Shown: piece by piece, positions 1 through 8,195 of the stretch
Layout of the letters: every line of letters starts with the position of its first letter
Numbering within the stretch: position 1 is the first letter of the stretch
Source: an uncultured Lachnospiraceae bacterium
Lineage (GTDB): Bacteria > Bacillota > Clostridia > Lachnospirales > Lachnospiraceae
DNA length: 64,000 nucleotides
Direction: 5' to 3'
Assembly: GCA_900550235.1 (NCBI GenBank)
Contig: URRQ01000003.1
Location: 31,927-95,926 of the forward strand
Position numbers and translations under genes: made by a program
Notes under the pieces: model-generated
Seen by the model: only the letters and a program-made list of their open reading frames with translations
Database searches by the model: none
Told to the model about the DNA's origin: nothing

Positions 1-153
1 GTACTTGCAAAATGTTACGGCGGAGACATTTCACGTAAGAGAAAACTTCTTGAAAAGCAAAAAGAAGGAAAGAAGAGAATGCGTCAGGTCGGAAATGTAG
101 AGATTCCGCAGAAAGCATTTATGAGTGTATTAAAATTGGATGATAAAAAATAA
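1..153 (+). CDS. lepA: Elongation factor 4 (LepA), C-terminal end only
   Basis: This is the last 50 residues of LepA, the ribosome-associated GTPase that back-translocates or rescues stalled ribosomes. The frame is open from base 1 to the TAA at 151-153. The visible part is the family's conserved C-terminal domain: AKCYGGDISRKRKLLEKQKE is followed by the KKRMR stretch and a basic tail, which binds the tRNA/ribosome region. The rest lies upstream of the window. hemW follows, a common Firmicute order. The call rests on the very conserved tail and is confident. Confidence 0.95.
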   Translation, partial: VLAKCYGGDISRKRKLLEKQKEGKKRMRQVGNVEIPQKAFMSVLKLDDKK

Positions 154-155
154 TG

Positions 156-198
156 AATTGGGGACGTAGTAAAGTGTCAAAATGCTACGTCCCAAATT
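156..198. terminator. Long-loop hairpin between lepA and hemW, possible terminator
   Basis: GGGACGTAG at 161-169 is exactly complementary to CTACGTCCC at 185-193. Four more A/T pairs flank it after one mismatch, and the loop is about 15 nt. It begins three bases after the lepA stop. No long T-run follows, so it may be a weak terminator, a processing site or a dispersed palindromic repeat. Confidence 0.4.
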
Positions 199-234
199 AA
201 GTTTTGGGGTGTCCCTTTTTGAAAGGTGGGAAAG

Positions 235-1389
235 ATGAGGCGAGAATTAGAGCTCTATATCCATATTCCATTTTGTGTGAAAAAGTGTGCGTATTGTGAT
301 TTTTTATCCGGACCTGCAAGTGATCAGCAGATTGAGGAATATGTACAGGCATTGATTGAGGAAATCCGGTATTATAAAGAAGTTGCAAAGAACTATGAGG
401 TTTCTACTGTTTTTTGGGGAGGGGGAACGCCATCCTTATTAACAGGGGAACAGATGAAAGTGCTTATGGAGGCTTTGGGACAGACGTTTTTTATCCGGCA
501 GAATGCGGAGATTACGATGGAAGCAAATCCGGGAACGGTGACAGTTGAGAAGCTTAGAGCTTATCAAAAAGCGGGAATCAATCGGATAAGTTTTGGATTG
601 CAGTCTGTGGACAACGAAGAATTAAAGATGCTGGGAAGAATCCATACATATGAGGAGTTTTTAGAAAGTTATGATGCGGCGCGAAAGGCTGGATTCCAAA
701 ATATCAATGTGGATCTAATCTCTGCGATTCCGAAGCAGACAGTAAGCAGCTGGGAACAGACGTTGCAGACGATCATCAGTTTACAGCCGGAACATATTTC
801 TGCGTATAGTTTGATCGTAGAAGAGGGAACTCCGTTTGCGAAGCTATATGGAGAAGGGTGTGAATTGGAACATCTTCTTCCGTCGGAAGAAGAGGAGCGC
901 CGTATGTATGAGCGGACGGAAGAACTGCTTCAGGAAGCGGGCTATCATCAATATGAAATCTCCAATTATGCGAGAGAAGGGTACGAGTGTCAGCATAATC
1001 TTGGATATTGGGAACGAAAAGAATATTTGGGGTTGGGGCTTGGAGCTTCTTCTTTGATCGAAGAGACGAGATTTCACAATACCGATGTAATGGAAGAATA
1101 TCTGCGAGATGCGAGCAATCCAATCTTGCTTCGTAAGGAACAAGAAAAATTAGATCGACAAGAGCAGATGGAGGAATTTGTATTCCTTGGGTTGCGGAAA
1201 ATAAGAGGAATACAGGAAGAAAAGTTTACAGAGATGTTTGGGGAAGATATTTGGGATTGCTACGGGAAGAATCTGGAACGAGTTATAAAGGAAGGATTAC
1301 TGGAACGGGAAGAAGGAGTACTTAGACTGACAAGAAAAGGAATCGATGTCAGCAATTATGTGTTTTATGAGATATTGTTAGATGATTAG
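235..1389 (+). CDS. hemW: HemW, radical-SAM haem chaperone (HemN-like)
   Basis: 384 residues. HemW belongs to the HemN-like radical SAM family. It is now viewed as a haem-binding chaperone rather than a coproporphyrinogen oxidase, and is often mis-annotated as oxygen-independent coproporphyrinogen oxidase. The CX3CX2C cluster motif (C14, C18, C21; CVKKCAYC) follows YIHIPFC. The downstream WGGGTPSLL, EANPGT and RISFGLQS motifs are typical, and the HemN C-terminal domain is present. A GTG at 226 is in frame, but AGGTGG at 225-230 fits the ATG at 235 better. A strong bidirectional hairpin follows the stop. It stands alone after lepA. Confidence 0.92.
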   Translation: MRRELELYIHIPFCVKKCAYCDFLSGPASDQQIEEYVQALIEEIRYYKEVAKNYEVSTVFWGGGTPSLLTGEQMKVLMEALGQTFFIRQNAEITMEANPGTVTVEKLRAYQKAGINRISFGLQSVDNEELKMLGRIHTYEEFLESYDAARKAGFQNINVDLISAIPKQTVSSWEQTLQTIISLQPEHISAYSLIVEEGTPFAKLYGEGCELEHLLPSEEEERRMYERTEELLQEAGYHQYEISNYAREGYECQHNLGYWERKEYLGLGLGASSLIEETRFHNTDVMEEYLRDASNPILLRKEQEKLDRQEQMEEFVFLGLRKIRGIQEEKFTEMFGEDIWDCYGKNLERVIKEGLLEREEGVLRLTRKGIDVSNYVFYEILLDD

Positions 1390-1395
1390 AAAGAT

Positions 1396-1427
1396 AGAAA
1401 GAGGCAACGATGATGTTGCCTCTTTCT
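1396..1427. terminator. Bidirectional intrinsic terminator between hemW and the FMN dehydrogenase gene
   Basis: GAAAGAGGCAAC (1397-1408) and GTTGCCTCTTTC (1415-1426) form a perfect 12-bp stem with a 6-nt loop. The two genes converge on it, and there are A/T-rich sides on both strands. Confidence 0.85.
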
Positions 1428-1437
1428 GCAGTTTGGA

Positions 1438-2454
1438 CTATTTCCAAATCATATCTCTTGTAATTTCTTCTAATGAATTTGCTCCACACATTGCCATTGT
1501 ATCAGCAAGCTCTGCGCCAAGTTTTTCTACGTAGAGTTTCACGCCTTCTGCACCGCCACCGTATACAGCTGTTACAAATGGGCGTGCGATAACAACACCG
1601 TCAGCGCCGAGAGCAAGAGCTTTAAATACATCTACACCGGAACGGATTCCGCCGTCAACAAAGATTTTCATCTTACCATTTACTGCTTTTACAATATCTT
1701 CTAATACTTCTGCTGTCGCAGGACACTGGTCAAGTACGCGGCCGCCGTGGTTTGATACGATGATAGCAGAAGCTCCGGCTTCTAATGCTTTTAATGCGCC
1801 TTTTACAGTCATAATACCTTTTACGATAAATGGTACCGGAGAAGATTCCACGATATCATGAAGTTCTTCTACAGATTTTCTTCCAGCAGGAGGAGTCATA
1901 TTTTTTAAGAATGGAAGACCTGCAGCATCTACATCCATTGCAACGGCAAAAGCGCCCGCATCATGAACCTGTTTCATTTTTTCCTGTACAGTTTCAAGAT
2001 TCCAAGGCTTTACAGTTGGAATTCCAAGTCCGCCTGCTTTTTTCACAGCTTCAGTTGCCGCTCTCATTACTTCTGCATTTACACCGTCTCCTGTCATTGC
2101 AGCGATTCCGGCTTCTGCGCAAGCAGATACAAGAACGTCATTGTAAGAAGCATCATTATATTTTTCGCCATAGTGTAAGTTTACTGCGCCTACAGGTCCG
2201 GCGAAAAATGGATATTTGAATTCTCTTCCGAATACTTTGAATGTTGTATCAACATCTTTGTTTTCGCTTAAAGTATCCATATTGATTCGAATTTCCTGCC
2301 ATTTGTCGTAATTGCGGATTGCTGTATCCCCGACACCTTTTGCTCCAGGACCTGGAATTTGGTTCTTGCATGCTTTTCCGTTACATACCGGACAAACTTT
2401 ACAAAATTTACCAATCTCCGGACGGGCATTTGTTAATAATTCTTCGTATGTCAT
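1438..2454 (-). CDS. FMN-dependent alpha-hydroxy-acid dehydrogenase family protein
   Basis: 338 residues of the FMN_dh (lactate oxidase / glycolate oxidase / mandelate dehydrogenase) TIM-barrel family. These enzymes oxidise 2-hydroxy acids to 2-keto acids. SNHGGRVLDQ carries the catalytic-His region, and FVDGGIRSG plus GADGVVIARP form the FMN phosphate site. The substrate cannot be read from sequence. The N-terminus is unusual: four cysteines at about residues 18, 21, 24 and 29 (CX2CX2CX4C) precede the barrel and suggest an Fe-S or metal site. The start is the ATG at 2454, with an AGAAGGA ribosome site. A longer frame to 2580 would add a spurious hydrophobic leader. It is divergent from the c-di-AMP receptor gene. 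Confidence 0.85.
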   Translation of the reverse strand: MTYEELLTNARPEIGKFCKVCPVCNGKACKNQIPGPGAKGVGDTAIRNYDKWQEIRINMDTLSENKDVDTTFKVFGREFKYPFFAGPVGAVNLHYGEKYNDASYNDVLVSACAEAGIAAMTGDGVNAEVMRAATEAVKKAGGLGIPTVKPWNLETVQEKMKQVHDAGAFAVAMDVDAAGLPFLKNMTPPAGRKSVEELHDIVESSPVPFIVKGIMTVKGALKALEAGASAIIVSNHGGRVLDQCPATAEVLEDIVKAVNGKMKIFVDGGIRSGVDVFKALALGADGVVIARPFVTAVYGGGAEGVKLYVEKLGAELADTMAMCGANSLEEITRDMIWK

Positions 2455-2540
2455 GTTGATTCCTTCTTTCCTTATATAATCTCTATTTATTATCGCTTTT
2501 TTTGTCAGAAAACACAATATCAAAATAAGAAAAGTTACAG

Positions 2541-2569
2541 ATGACTTTTTACCTATAACGTGGTATAGT
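2541..2569 (+). promoter_or_regulatory. Predicted sigma-A promoter for the c-di-AMP receptor gene
   Basis: ATGACT (2541-2546) and TATAGT (2564-2569) are separated by 17 bp, about 45 bp upstream of the start codon. The -35 box is only a moderate match. Confidence 0.5.
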
Positions 2570-2612
2570 TGTAGTAACATTTAATAAAGCTGACAGGAAG
2601 GGGCTTGATCAT

Positions 2613-2951
2613 ATGAAACTTGTATTTGCAGTAGTGCGTGTAGAAGACACAAAGAATGCGGTAAAGGAATTGAACAAGAAGGAATTTGGAGTAACAAAAC
2701 TCTCAAGTTCAGGTGGTTTCCTGAGAAAAGATAACTGTACGCTTATGATAGGAACAGATGATGACAAAGTAGAAGCTGTCATGGATATTTTGAAAGAAAC
2801 TTGTGCAAAGCGTGAAGAGATTGAGATTATTACACCATACCTCAATGAAGGAATGCACCATATTTCAAATTACACATACACACCGATTAAGGTAGAAGCT
2901 GGTGGAGCGATTGTATTTGTGGTGGATGTGGCACAATTTTATAAAATTTAA
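2613..2951 (+). CDS. darA: Cyclic-di-AMP receptor, PstA/DarA type (DUF970)
   Basis: 112 residues, full length for the PII-like c-di-AMP receptor family. These trimeric cytosolic proteins bind c-di-AMP in clefts between subunits; their downstream partners are largely unknown. The start MKLVFAVVRVEDTKNAV, the KLSSSGGFLRKDNCTLMIG region and the C-terminal GGAIVFVVDV strand are family hallmarks. The gene is monocistronic, between a divergent dehydrogenase gene and the hrcA promoter. Symbols in use are darA and pstA. Confidence 0.92.
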   Translation: MKLVFAVVRVEDTKNAVKELNKKEFGVTKLSSSGGFLRKDNCTLMIGTDDDKVEAVMDILKETCAKREEIEIITPYLNEGMHHISNYTYTPIKVEAGGAIVFVVDVAQFYKI

Positions 2952-3040
2952 TGTAGAGTAAAAGAGGAGAGGATGCTTTGAAGTGTTCTCTCTTTTATTA
3001 TGGAAGAAATGTGAAAAATATAAAAAAACCATAAACACGG

Positions 3041-3069
3041 TTGACAAAAGAAAAAGCAAGTGCTATCTT
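3041..3069 (+). promoter_or_regulatory. Sigma-A promoter of the hrcA-grpE-dnaK-dnaJ operon
   Basis: A consensus TTGACA (3041-3046) lies 17 bp upstream of TATCTT (3064-3069). The CIRCE operator begins about 15 bp further downstream, so it covers the start of the transcript. Confidence 0.88.
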
Positions 3070-3084
3070 ATTAAACGTAAGGTG

Positions 3085-3111
3085 TTAGCACTCAAAAGTC
3101 TCGAGTGCTAA
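3085..3111 (+). promoter_or_regulatory. CIRCE operator (HrcA binding site)
   Basis: TTAGCACTC (3085-3093), a 9-bp spacer and GAGTGCTAA (3103-3111) make a perfect CIRCE element. HrcA bound here represses the heat-shock operon in the absence of unfolded protein; GroEL normally keeps HrcA active. Confidence 0.98.
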
Positions 3112-3133
3112 TAAACAAAAGAGGAGGTAGGAG

Positions 3134-4174
3134 ATGAAGTCAAATCAAGGATTAGATGATAGAAAGATGAAGATTCTTCAAACTATCATCAAGACATATT
3201 TAGAGACTGGCGAACCGGTTGGTTCTAGAACAATTTCAAAATATGCGGATTTGAATCTGAGTTCAGCTACGATTCGAAATGAGATGGCTGATTTAGAAGA
3301 TCTTGGCTACATTGTACAGCCTCACACATCAGCAGGACGTATTCCGTCAGATAAAGGATATCGTTGGTATGTAGATATGCTGATGGATGAAAAAGAGCAG
3401 GAAGTAACAGAGATGAAAGAACAGATGCTTCAAAAGGCTGATAAAATGGATCAGTTATTGAAGCAGGCAGCAAAGGTTTTGGCAGCAAATACAAACTATG
3501 CCACAATGATTTCTGCTCCGACTTACAATCGAAACAAATTAAAATTTATTCAGTTATCCCAAGTAGATGAGAACCAGATTATTGCAGTCATTGTAATGGA
3601 AGGAAATATCATCAAGAACAAGATCGTGACAGTAGATGAGGAACTTGGCAATGAGACGCTGCTAAAGCTGAACATGTTGTTGAATACCAATTTAACCGGA
3701 ATGTCGATCGAGGAAATCAATCTTGGGATGATCGCAAGGCTGAAGGAACAAGCGGGAATTCATAGCGAAGTGATCAGCGATGTTTTAGATGCGGTGGCAA
3801 ATGTCATTCAAATAGATGATTTGGAGATTTATACAAGCGGTGCGACAAATATTTTCAAGTATCCAGAATTATCGGATAGGCAAAGCGCACAGGAAATCAT
3901 CAGTGCATTTGAAGAAAAACAGCAGCTTGCAAGTATAGTAACTCAGACACTTGCTGATGAAGAAAACAAAGGAATTCAAGTCTATATCGGAAATGAAACT
4001 CCGGTACAGAATATGAAGGACTGTAGCGTTGTAACCGCAACCTATGAGCTTGGCGAAGGAATGCAGGGTACGATAGGAATTGTCGGACCAAAGCGTATGG
4101 ATTATGAACATGTAATGAAGACGCTGAAGACTCTTATGGTAGAGCTGGATGCGATATTCCACAAAGAACAATAG
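3134..4174 (+). CDS. hrcA: Heat-inducible transcription repressor HrcA
   Basis: 346 residues, normal for HrcA. The N-terminal winged helix carries the signature GEPVGSRTIS and SSATIRNEMADLEDLGY, and is followed by HTSAGRIPSDKGYR. The rest is the GAF-like dimerisation/inserted domain. It binds the CIRCE element 23 bp upstream of its own start and so autoregulates the operon. The start ATG has a strong GAGGAGG site. It is the first gene of hrcA-grpE-dnaK-dnaJ. Confidence 0.97.
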   Translation: MKSNQGLDDRKMKILQTIIKTYLETGEPVGSRTISKYADLNLSSATIRNEMADLEDLGYIVQPHTSAGRIPSDKGYRWYVDMLMDEKEQEVTEMKEQMLQKADKMDQLLKQAAKVLAANTNYATMISAPTYNRNKLKFIQLSQVDENQIIAVIVMEGNIIKNKIVTVDEELGNETLLKLNMLLNTNLTGMSIEEINLGMIARLKEQAGIHSEVISDVLDAVANVIQIDDLEIYTSGATNIFKYPELSDRQSAQEIISAFEEKQQLASIVTQTLADEENKGIQVYIGNETPVQNMKDCSVVTATYELGEGMQGTIGIVGPKRMDYEHVMKTLKTLMVELDAIFHKEQ

Positions 4175-4190
4175 AAAGGTGGCCTGACCG

Positions 4191-4835
4191 TTGGATAAAA
4201 AAATGAGTAACGAAGAAATGGTAAAAGAAGCCGTGGAAGAAGCGAAAAAAGCGGCAGAGCAAGAAGCTTCTGAAGCTTCGGCACAAGAAATAGAAATCGA
4301 AGATGCTGATCAAGAAAAAGCAGAAGAAGTTGTAGAAGAAACAGAAGAAACGGAAGAAGTTGAGAAAAAAGGAATTTTCAAACGGAAACCGAAGAAAGAT
4401 AAAAAAGATGAAAAGATCGAGGAGCTTACAGATAAGCTTACAAGACAGATGGCAGAGTTTGACAATTACCGAAAACGTACTGAAAAGGAGAAATCCGGAA
4501 TGTATGAAATCGGCGCCAAAGATGTCATTGAAAAAATTCTTCCGGTTATCGATAACTTTGAGCGAGGACTTGCAGCAGTTCCGGAAGAACAGAAAGAGGA
4601 TTCTTTCGTAACAGGAATGGAGATGATCTATAAACAGATCATGACAACGCTTGATGGGATCGGAGTAAAACCGATTGAAGCTGTCGGTCAGGAATTCAAC
4701 CCGGATCTTCACAATGCAGTAATGCATGTAGAAGATGAAGAGTTAGGCGAAAATATCGTAGCAGAAGAGTTCCAAAAAGGATACACTTACAGAGACAGCG
4801 TTGTAAGATACAGTATGGTAAAAGTAGCAAATTAG
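4191..4835 (+). CDS. grpE: Nucleotide exchange factor GrpE
   Basis: 214 residues. GrpE releases ADP from DnaK. The N-terminal ~75 residues are very acidic and lysine-rich with coiled-coil character. The conserved core follows: QMAEFDNYRKRTEKEK, then LPVIDNFERGL and the C-terminal beta domain PEFNPDLHNAVMH-like segment. AGGTGG at 4177-4182 is best spaced for the TTG at 4191, giving MDKKMSNEEM; the ATG at 4203 is the alternative. It lies 16 bp after hrcA and is co-transcribed under CIRCE control. Confidence 0.95.
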   Translation: MDKKMSNEEMVKEAVEEAKKAAEQEASEASAQEIEIEDADQEKAEEVVEETEETEEVEKKGIFKRKPKKDKKDEKIEELTDKLTRQMAEFDNYRKRTEKEKSGMYEIGAKDVIEKILPVIDNFERGLAAVPEEQKEDSFVTGMEMIYKQIMTTLDGIGVKPIEAVGQEFNPDLHNAVMHVEDEELGENIVAEEFQKGYTYRDSVVRYSMVKVAN

Positions 4836-4884
4836 GCCGAAAGCAACTTAGTAAATTATATAAATTTTCAGGAGGACATAAATC

Positions 4885-6759
4885 ATGGGAAAAATTATTG
4901 GTATTGACTTAGGAACAACAAACAGCTGTGTAGCCGTAATGGAAGGTGGACAGCCAACAGTTATCGCAAATACAGAAGGCGCTAGAACAACTCCATCTGT
5001 AGTAGCATTTACAAAAACAGGAGAACGTTTAGTTGGTGAACCTGCAAAACGTCAGGCAGTAACAAATGCAGATAAAACAATCACATCTATCAAAAGAGAG
5101 ATGGGTTCTGATTACAAAGTAGCAATTGATGATAAGAAATACTCTCCACAGGAAATCTCTGCTATGGTTCTTCAGAAATTAAAATCAGATGCAGAAGCTT
5201 ACCTTGGTGAGAAAGTAACAGAAGCTGTTATCACAGTTCCGGCTTACTTCAACGATGCTCAGCGTCAGGCAACAAAAGATGCAGGTAAGATCGCAGGCCT
5301 TGATGTAAAACGTATCATCAACGAGCCAACAGCAGCAGCTCTTGCATACGGACTTGATAATGAAAAAGAACAGAAAATCATGGTATACGACCTTGGTGGT
5401 GGTACATTCGACGTATCTGTTATTGAAATCGGTGACGGTGTTATCGAAGTATTATCTACAGCAGGTAACAACAGACTTGGTGGAGATGACTTCGACCAGA
5501 AGATCGTAGATTATATCGTAAATGATTTCAAAGCAGCAAACGGTGTAGACCTTTCTGCTGATAAGATGGCTCTTCAGAGAGTAAAAGAAGCAGCTGAAAA
5601 AGCGAAAAAAGAGCTTTCATCTGCTACAACAACAAACATCAACCTTCCATTTATCAGCATGAATGCAAGCGGTCCACTTCACCTTGATATGAACCTTACA
5701 AAAGCAAAATTTGATGAATTGACACATGACCTTGTAGAAAAAACAGAAGAGCCTGTAACAAGAGCATTATCAGATGCAGGTATTTCCGCTTCTGAACTTG
5801 GTAAAGTATTATTAGTAGGTGGTTCTACTCGTATTCCGGCTGTACAGGATAAAGTAAAACAGCTTACAGGACATGAACCAAGCAAATCCTTAAACCCAGA
5901 TGAATGTGTTGCTTTAGGAGCATCTGTTCAGGGTGGTAAATTAGCAGGAGATGCTGGAGCAGGCGACATCTTATTACTTGATGTTACACCACTTTCACTT
6001 GCAATCGAGACATTAGGTGGAGTTGCAACAAGATTGATCGAAAGAAATACAACAATCCCAACAAAGAAGAGCCAGATTTTCTCTACAGCAGCAGACAATC
6101 AGTCAGCAGTAGATATTAACGTTGTACAGGGTGAAAGACAGTTCGCAAGAGATAACAAATCTCTCGGACAGTTCAGACTAGATGGAATTGCACCGGCTCC
6201 ACGTGGAATCCCTCAGATCGAAGTTACTTTCGATATTGATGCCAACGGTATTGTAAATGTATCTGCAAAAGACCTTGGAACAGGAAAAGAACAGCACATT
6301 ACAATTACAGCAGGTTCTAACATGTCAGACAGCGATATCGAAAGAGCTGTAAAAGAAGCTGCAGAGTTTGAAGCTCAGGATAAGAAACGTAAAGAAGCAA
6401 TCGATGCAAGAAATGATGCAGATGCTATGATCTTCCAGACAGAAAAAGCACTTTCAGAAGTAGGAGATAAGTTGGACGCAACAGACAAAGGTGCAGTAGA
6501 AACAGATATCCAGGCATTGAAAGATATTCTTGCAAAATCTACACCAGAAACTATGACAGATGCTCAAGTTGAAGAAATCAAAGCAGGAAAAGAAAAATTA
6601 ATGGAAAGCGCTCAGAAATTATTTACAAAAATGTATGAGCAGGCAGGCGCAGCAGCAGGAGCAGCAGGTCCACAGGCAGGACCAACACCTGAGGCAGGAC
6701 CAGCACCAGAAGGGTTCAACGGTGACGATGTAGTCGATGGAGATTATAAAGAAGTCTAA
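4885..6759 (+). CDS. dnaK: Molecular chaperone DnaK (Hsp70)
   Basis: 624 residues. The N-terminal actin-like ATPase domain opens with GIDLGTTNSCVAVMEGG. It carries the Hsp70 signatures VYDLGGGTFDVS and LVGGSTRIPAV, and lacks the ~24-residue insertion of Gram-negative DnaK, as in Firmicutes. The substrate-binding domain follows the DVTPLSLAIETLGG linker region. The C-terminal tail is Gly/Ala/Pro-rich (AGAAAGAAGPQAGP) and ends in an acidic EEVD-like DGDYKEV. It is the third gene of the heat-shock operon, with a good AGGAGG site. Confidence 0.98.
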   Translation: MGKIIGIDLGTTNSCVAVMEGGQPTVIANTEGARTTPSVVAFTKTGERLVGEPAKRQAVTNADKTITSIKREMGSDYKVAIDDKKYSPQEISAMVLQKLKSDAEAYLGEKVTEAVITVPAYFNDAQRQATKDAGKIAGLDVKRIINEPTAAALAYGLDNEKEQKIMVYDLGGGTFDVSVIEIGDGVIEVLSTAGNNRLGGDDFDQKIVDYIVNDFKAANGVDLSADKMALQRVKEAAEKAKKELSSATTTNINLPFISMNASGPLHLDMNLTKAKFDELTHDLVEKTEEPVTRALSDAGISASELGKVLLVGGSTRIPAVQDKVKQLTGHEPSKSLNPDECVALGASVQGGKLAGDAGAGDILLLDVTPLSLAIETLGGVATRLIERNTTIPTKKSQIFSTAADNQSAVDINVVQGERQFARDNKSLGQFRLDGIAPAPRGIPQIEVTFDIDANGIVNVSAKDLGTGKEQHITITAGSNMSDSDIERAVKEAAEFEAQDKKRKEAIDARNDADAMIFQTEKALSEVGDKLDATDKGAVETDIQALKDILAKSTPETMTDAQVEEIKAGKEKLMESAQKLFTKMYEQAGAAAGAAGPQAGPTPEAGPAPEGFNGDDVVDGDYKEV

Positions 6760-6783
6760 GAACATGAAAAAAAGTGTAAAGAT

Positions 6784-6819
6784 GTTCTGCGGAATCTGAG
6801 AAATCAGGTTCCGCAGAAC
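6784..6819 (+). promoter_or_regulatory. Stable dnaK-dnaJ intercistronic hairpin with GAAA tetraloop
   Basis: Bases 6784-6799 pair with 6804-6819 over 16 positions with a single G-U wobble, closed by the loop GAAA (6800-6803), a GNRA tetraloop. No T-run follows. It therefore looks like an RNA-stability or processing element separating abundant dnaK message from dnaJ, rather than a terminator. Confidence 0.75.
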
Positions 6820-6849
6820 TTGTACGTAAAAGCAGAGAGGAATACAATT

Positions 6850-8043
6850 ATGGCTGAGACAAAAAGAGATTATTATGAGGTGCTTGGGGTAGATCGAAAT
6901 GCCGATGAAGCAGCATTGAAAAAAGCATATAGAACATTGGCCAAAAAATATCATCCGGATATGAATCCGGGGGATAAAGAAGCCGAGAAAAAGTTCAAAG
7001 AGGCATCGGAGGCATATGCGGTACTGAGCGATCCGGAAAAACGTCGTCAGTATGATCAATTTGGACATGCGGCATTTGAAAACGGAGGAGCCGGAGCTGG
7101 CGGATTTGGCGGATTTGGTGGCTTTGACGGAGCAGATTTCAGCGATATTTTTGGTGACATTTTTGGTGATTTATTCGGGGGCGGAGGCCGCCGTGGCGGA
7201 CGTGCCAACAATGGACCAATGAAGGGAGCCAATATCCGCAAAGGTGTTCGCATTACATTTGAAGAAGCGGTATTTGGATGTGAAAAAGAATTAGAAGTTG
7301 TGATTAAAGAGCCGTGCCCGAAATGTAATGGAACGGGAGCAAAGCCAGGAACTTCACCGGAAACATGTTCGAAATGTGGAGGTAAAGGACAGGTTGTCTA
7401 TACACAACAGTCTTTCTTTGGAACAGTACAGAATGTACAGACATGTCCGGATTGTCATGGAACCGGTAAGATTATCAAAGAAAAATGTACAGATTGTGGT
7501 GGTACCGGTTATGTTTCTACGAAAAAGAAAATCTCTGTATCTATTCCTGCCGGTATTGATAATGGACAAAGTGTTCGAATCCGTGATAAAGGTGAACCGG
7601 GAGTGAACGGAGGACCAAGAGGAGATCTTTTAGTAGAGGTGACAGTATCCAGACATCCACTTTTCCAAAGACAGGACGTACATATTTTCTCAACAGCTCC
7701 GATTACGTTTGCTCAGGCGGCGCTTGGTGCAGAAGTGCGTATCAAAACAGTAGACGGAGAGGTTCTCTATAATGTGAAACCGGGAACAAAAACAGATACA
7801 AAGGTAAGATTAAAAGGAAAAGGAGTTCCGTCCCTTCGTAATCCACAGCTTCGAGGAGATCATTATGTTACACTTGTGATCCAAACACCGGAAAAATTAA
7901 GTCCGGAAGCAAAAGAAGCGCTTCGTAAATTTGATGAATTAAGTGGAAATTCTTTGAATACACCGGAAGAACCAGCGGAAGGTGAGAAGAAAAAGAAGAA
8001 AAAAGGATTCATGGACAAATTAAAAGAAACATTTGAAGATTAG
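6850..8043 (+). CDS. dnaJ: Molecular chaperone DnaJ (Hsp40)
   Basis: 397 residues, class I DnaJ. The J domain (residues ~5-70) carries the HPD motif in KKYHPDMNPG. The Gly/Phe-rich linker follows. Four CXXCXGXG zinc motifs (CPKCNGTG, CSKCGGKG, CPDCHGTG, CTDCGGTG) come next, then the C-terminal substrate-binding domains. It stimulates DnaK ATP hydrolysis. The ATG at 6850 has an AGAGAGG site; an in-frame ATG at 6820 lies inside the intercistronic hairpin arm and is unlikely. It is the last gene of the operon. Confidence 0.97.
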   Translation: MAETKRDYYEVLGVDRNADEAALKKAYRTLAKKYHPDMNPGDKEAEKKFKEASEAYAVLSDPEKRRQYDQFGHAAFENGGAGAGGFGGFGGFDGADFSDIFGDIFGDLFGGGGRRGGRANNGPMKGANIRKGVRITFEEAVFGCEKELEVVIKEPCPKCNGTGAKPGTSPETCSKCGGKGQVVYTQQSFFGTVQNVQTCPDCHGTGKIIKEKCTDCGGTGYVSTKKKISVSIPAGIDNGQSVRIRDKGEPGVNGGPRGDLLVEVTVSRHPLFQRQDVHIFSTAPITFAQAALGAEVRIKTVDGEVLYNVKPGTKTDTKVRLKGKGVPSLRNPQLRGDHYVTLVIQTPEKLSPEAKEALRKFDELSGNSLNTPEEPAEGEKKKKKKGFMDKLKETFED

Positions 8044-8047
8044 TGGT

Positions 8048-8081
8048 AATACCTGTCATGAAAGTGGCAGGTATTTTTTTG
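8048..8081 (+). terminator. Intrinsic terminator of the heat-shock operon
   Basis: An 11-bp stem (8048-8058 with 8065-8075, one wobble) is followed by an eight-T run. Confidence 0.9.
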
Positions 8082-8091
8082 TGTGAAAAAT

Positions 8092-8110
8092 CAACTTGTT
8101 GAACAAGTTG
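8092..8110. promoter_or_regulatory. Perfect 19-bp palindrome next to the ECF/DUF62 operon promoter, candidate GntR operator
   Basis: CAACTTGTT-g-AACAAGTTG is a perfect palindrome with one central base. It ends three bases before the -35 box of the following operon. The operon encodes a GntR/HutC-type fusion regulator, and CTTGT/ACAAG half-sites resemble HutC-subfamily operators. Pairing the site with that regulator is inference. Confidence 0.65.
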
Positions 8111-8113
8111 TTC

Positions 8114-8142
8114 TTGACGTGAAAACTATGTCGAATTATACT
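8114..8142 (+). promoter_or_regulatory. Sigma-A promoter of the DUF62/ECF operon
   Basis: TTGACG (8114-8119) and TATACT (8137-8142) have a 17-bp spacer. The predicted transcript starts near 8149, leaving a leader of about 45 nt before the first start codon. Confidence 0.85.
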
Positions 8143-8195
8143 GAAAAGTGCAAGGGCATTCTCGAAAACCCTTAGCCGAAAAGGAAGAAAAGAAT

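Noticed and set aside
4134..4727. 197-codon minus-strand frame opposite grpE
   Set aside because: It is the antisense shadow of the acidic GrpE gene, giving a Phe-rich unnatural protein with no ribosome site.
6619..7068. 149-codon minus-strand frame across dnaK-dnaJ
   Set aside because: It crosses the intercistronic hairpin and the conserved J domain; it is a shadow frame.
7056..7253. Pro-rich minus-strand frame in dnaJ
   Set aside because: It is the complement of the Gly/Phe-rich linker, which produces Pro/Ala-rich antisense translation.
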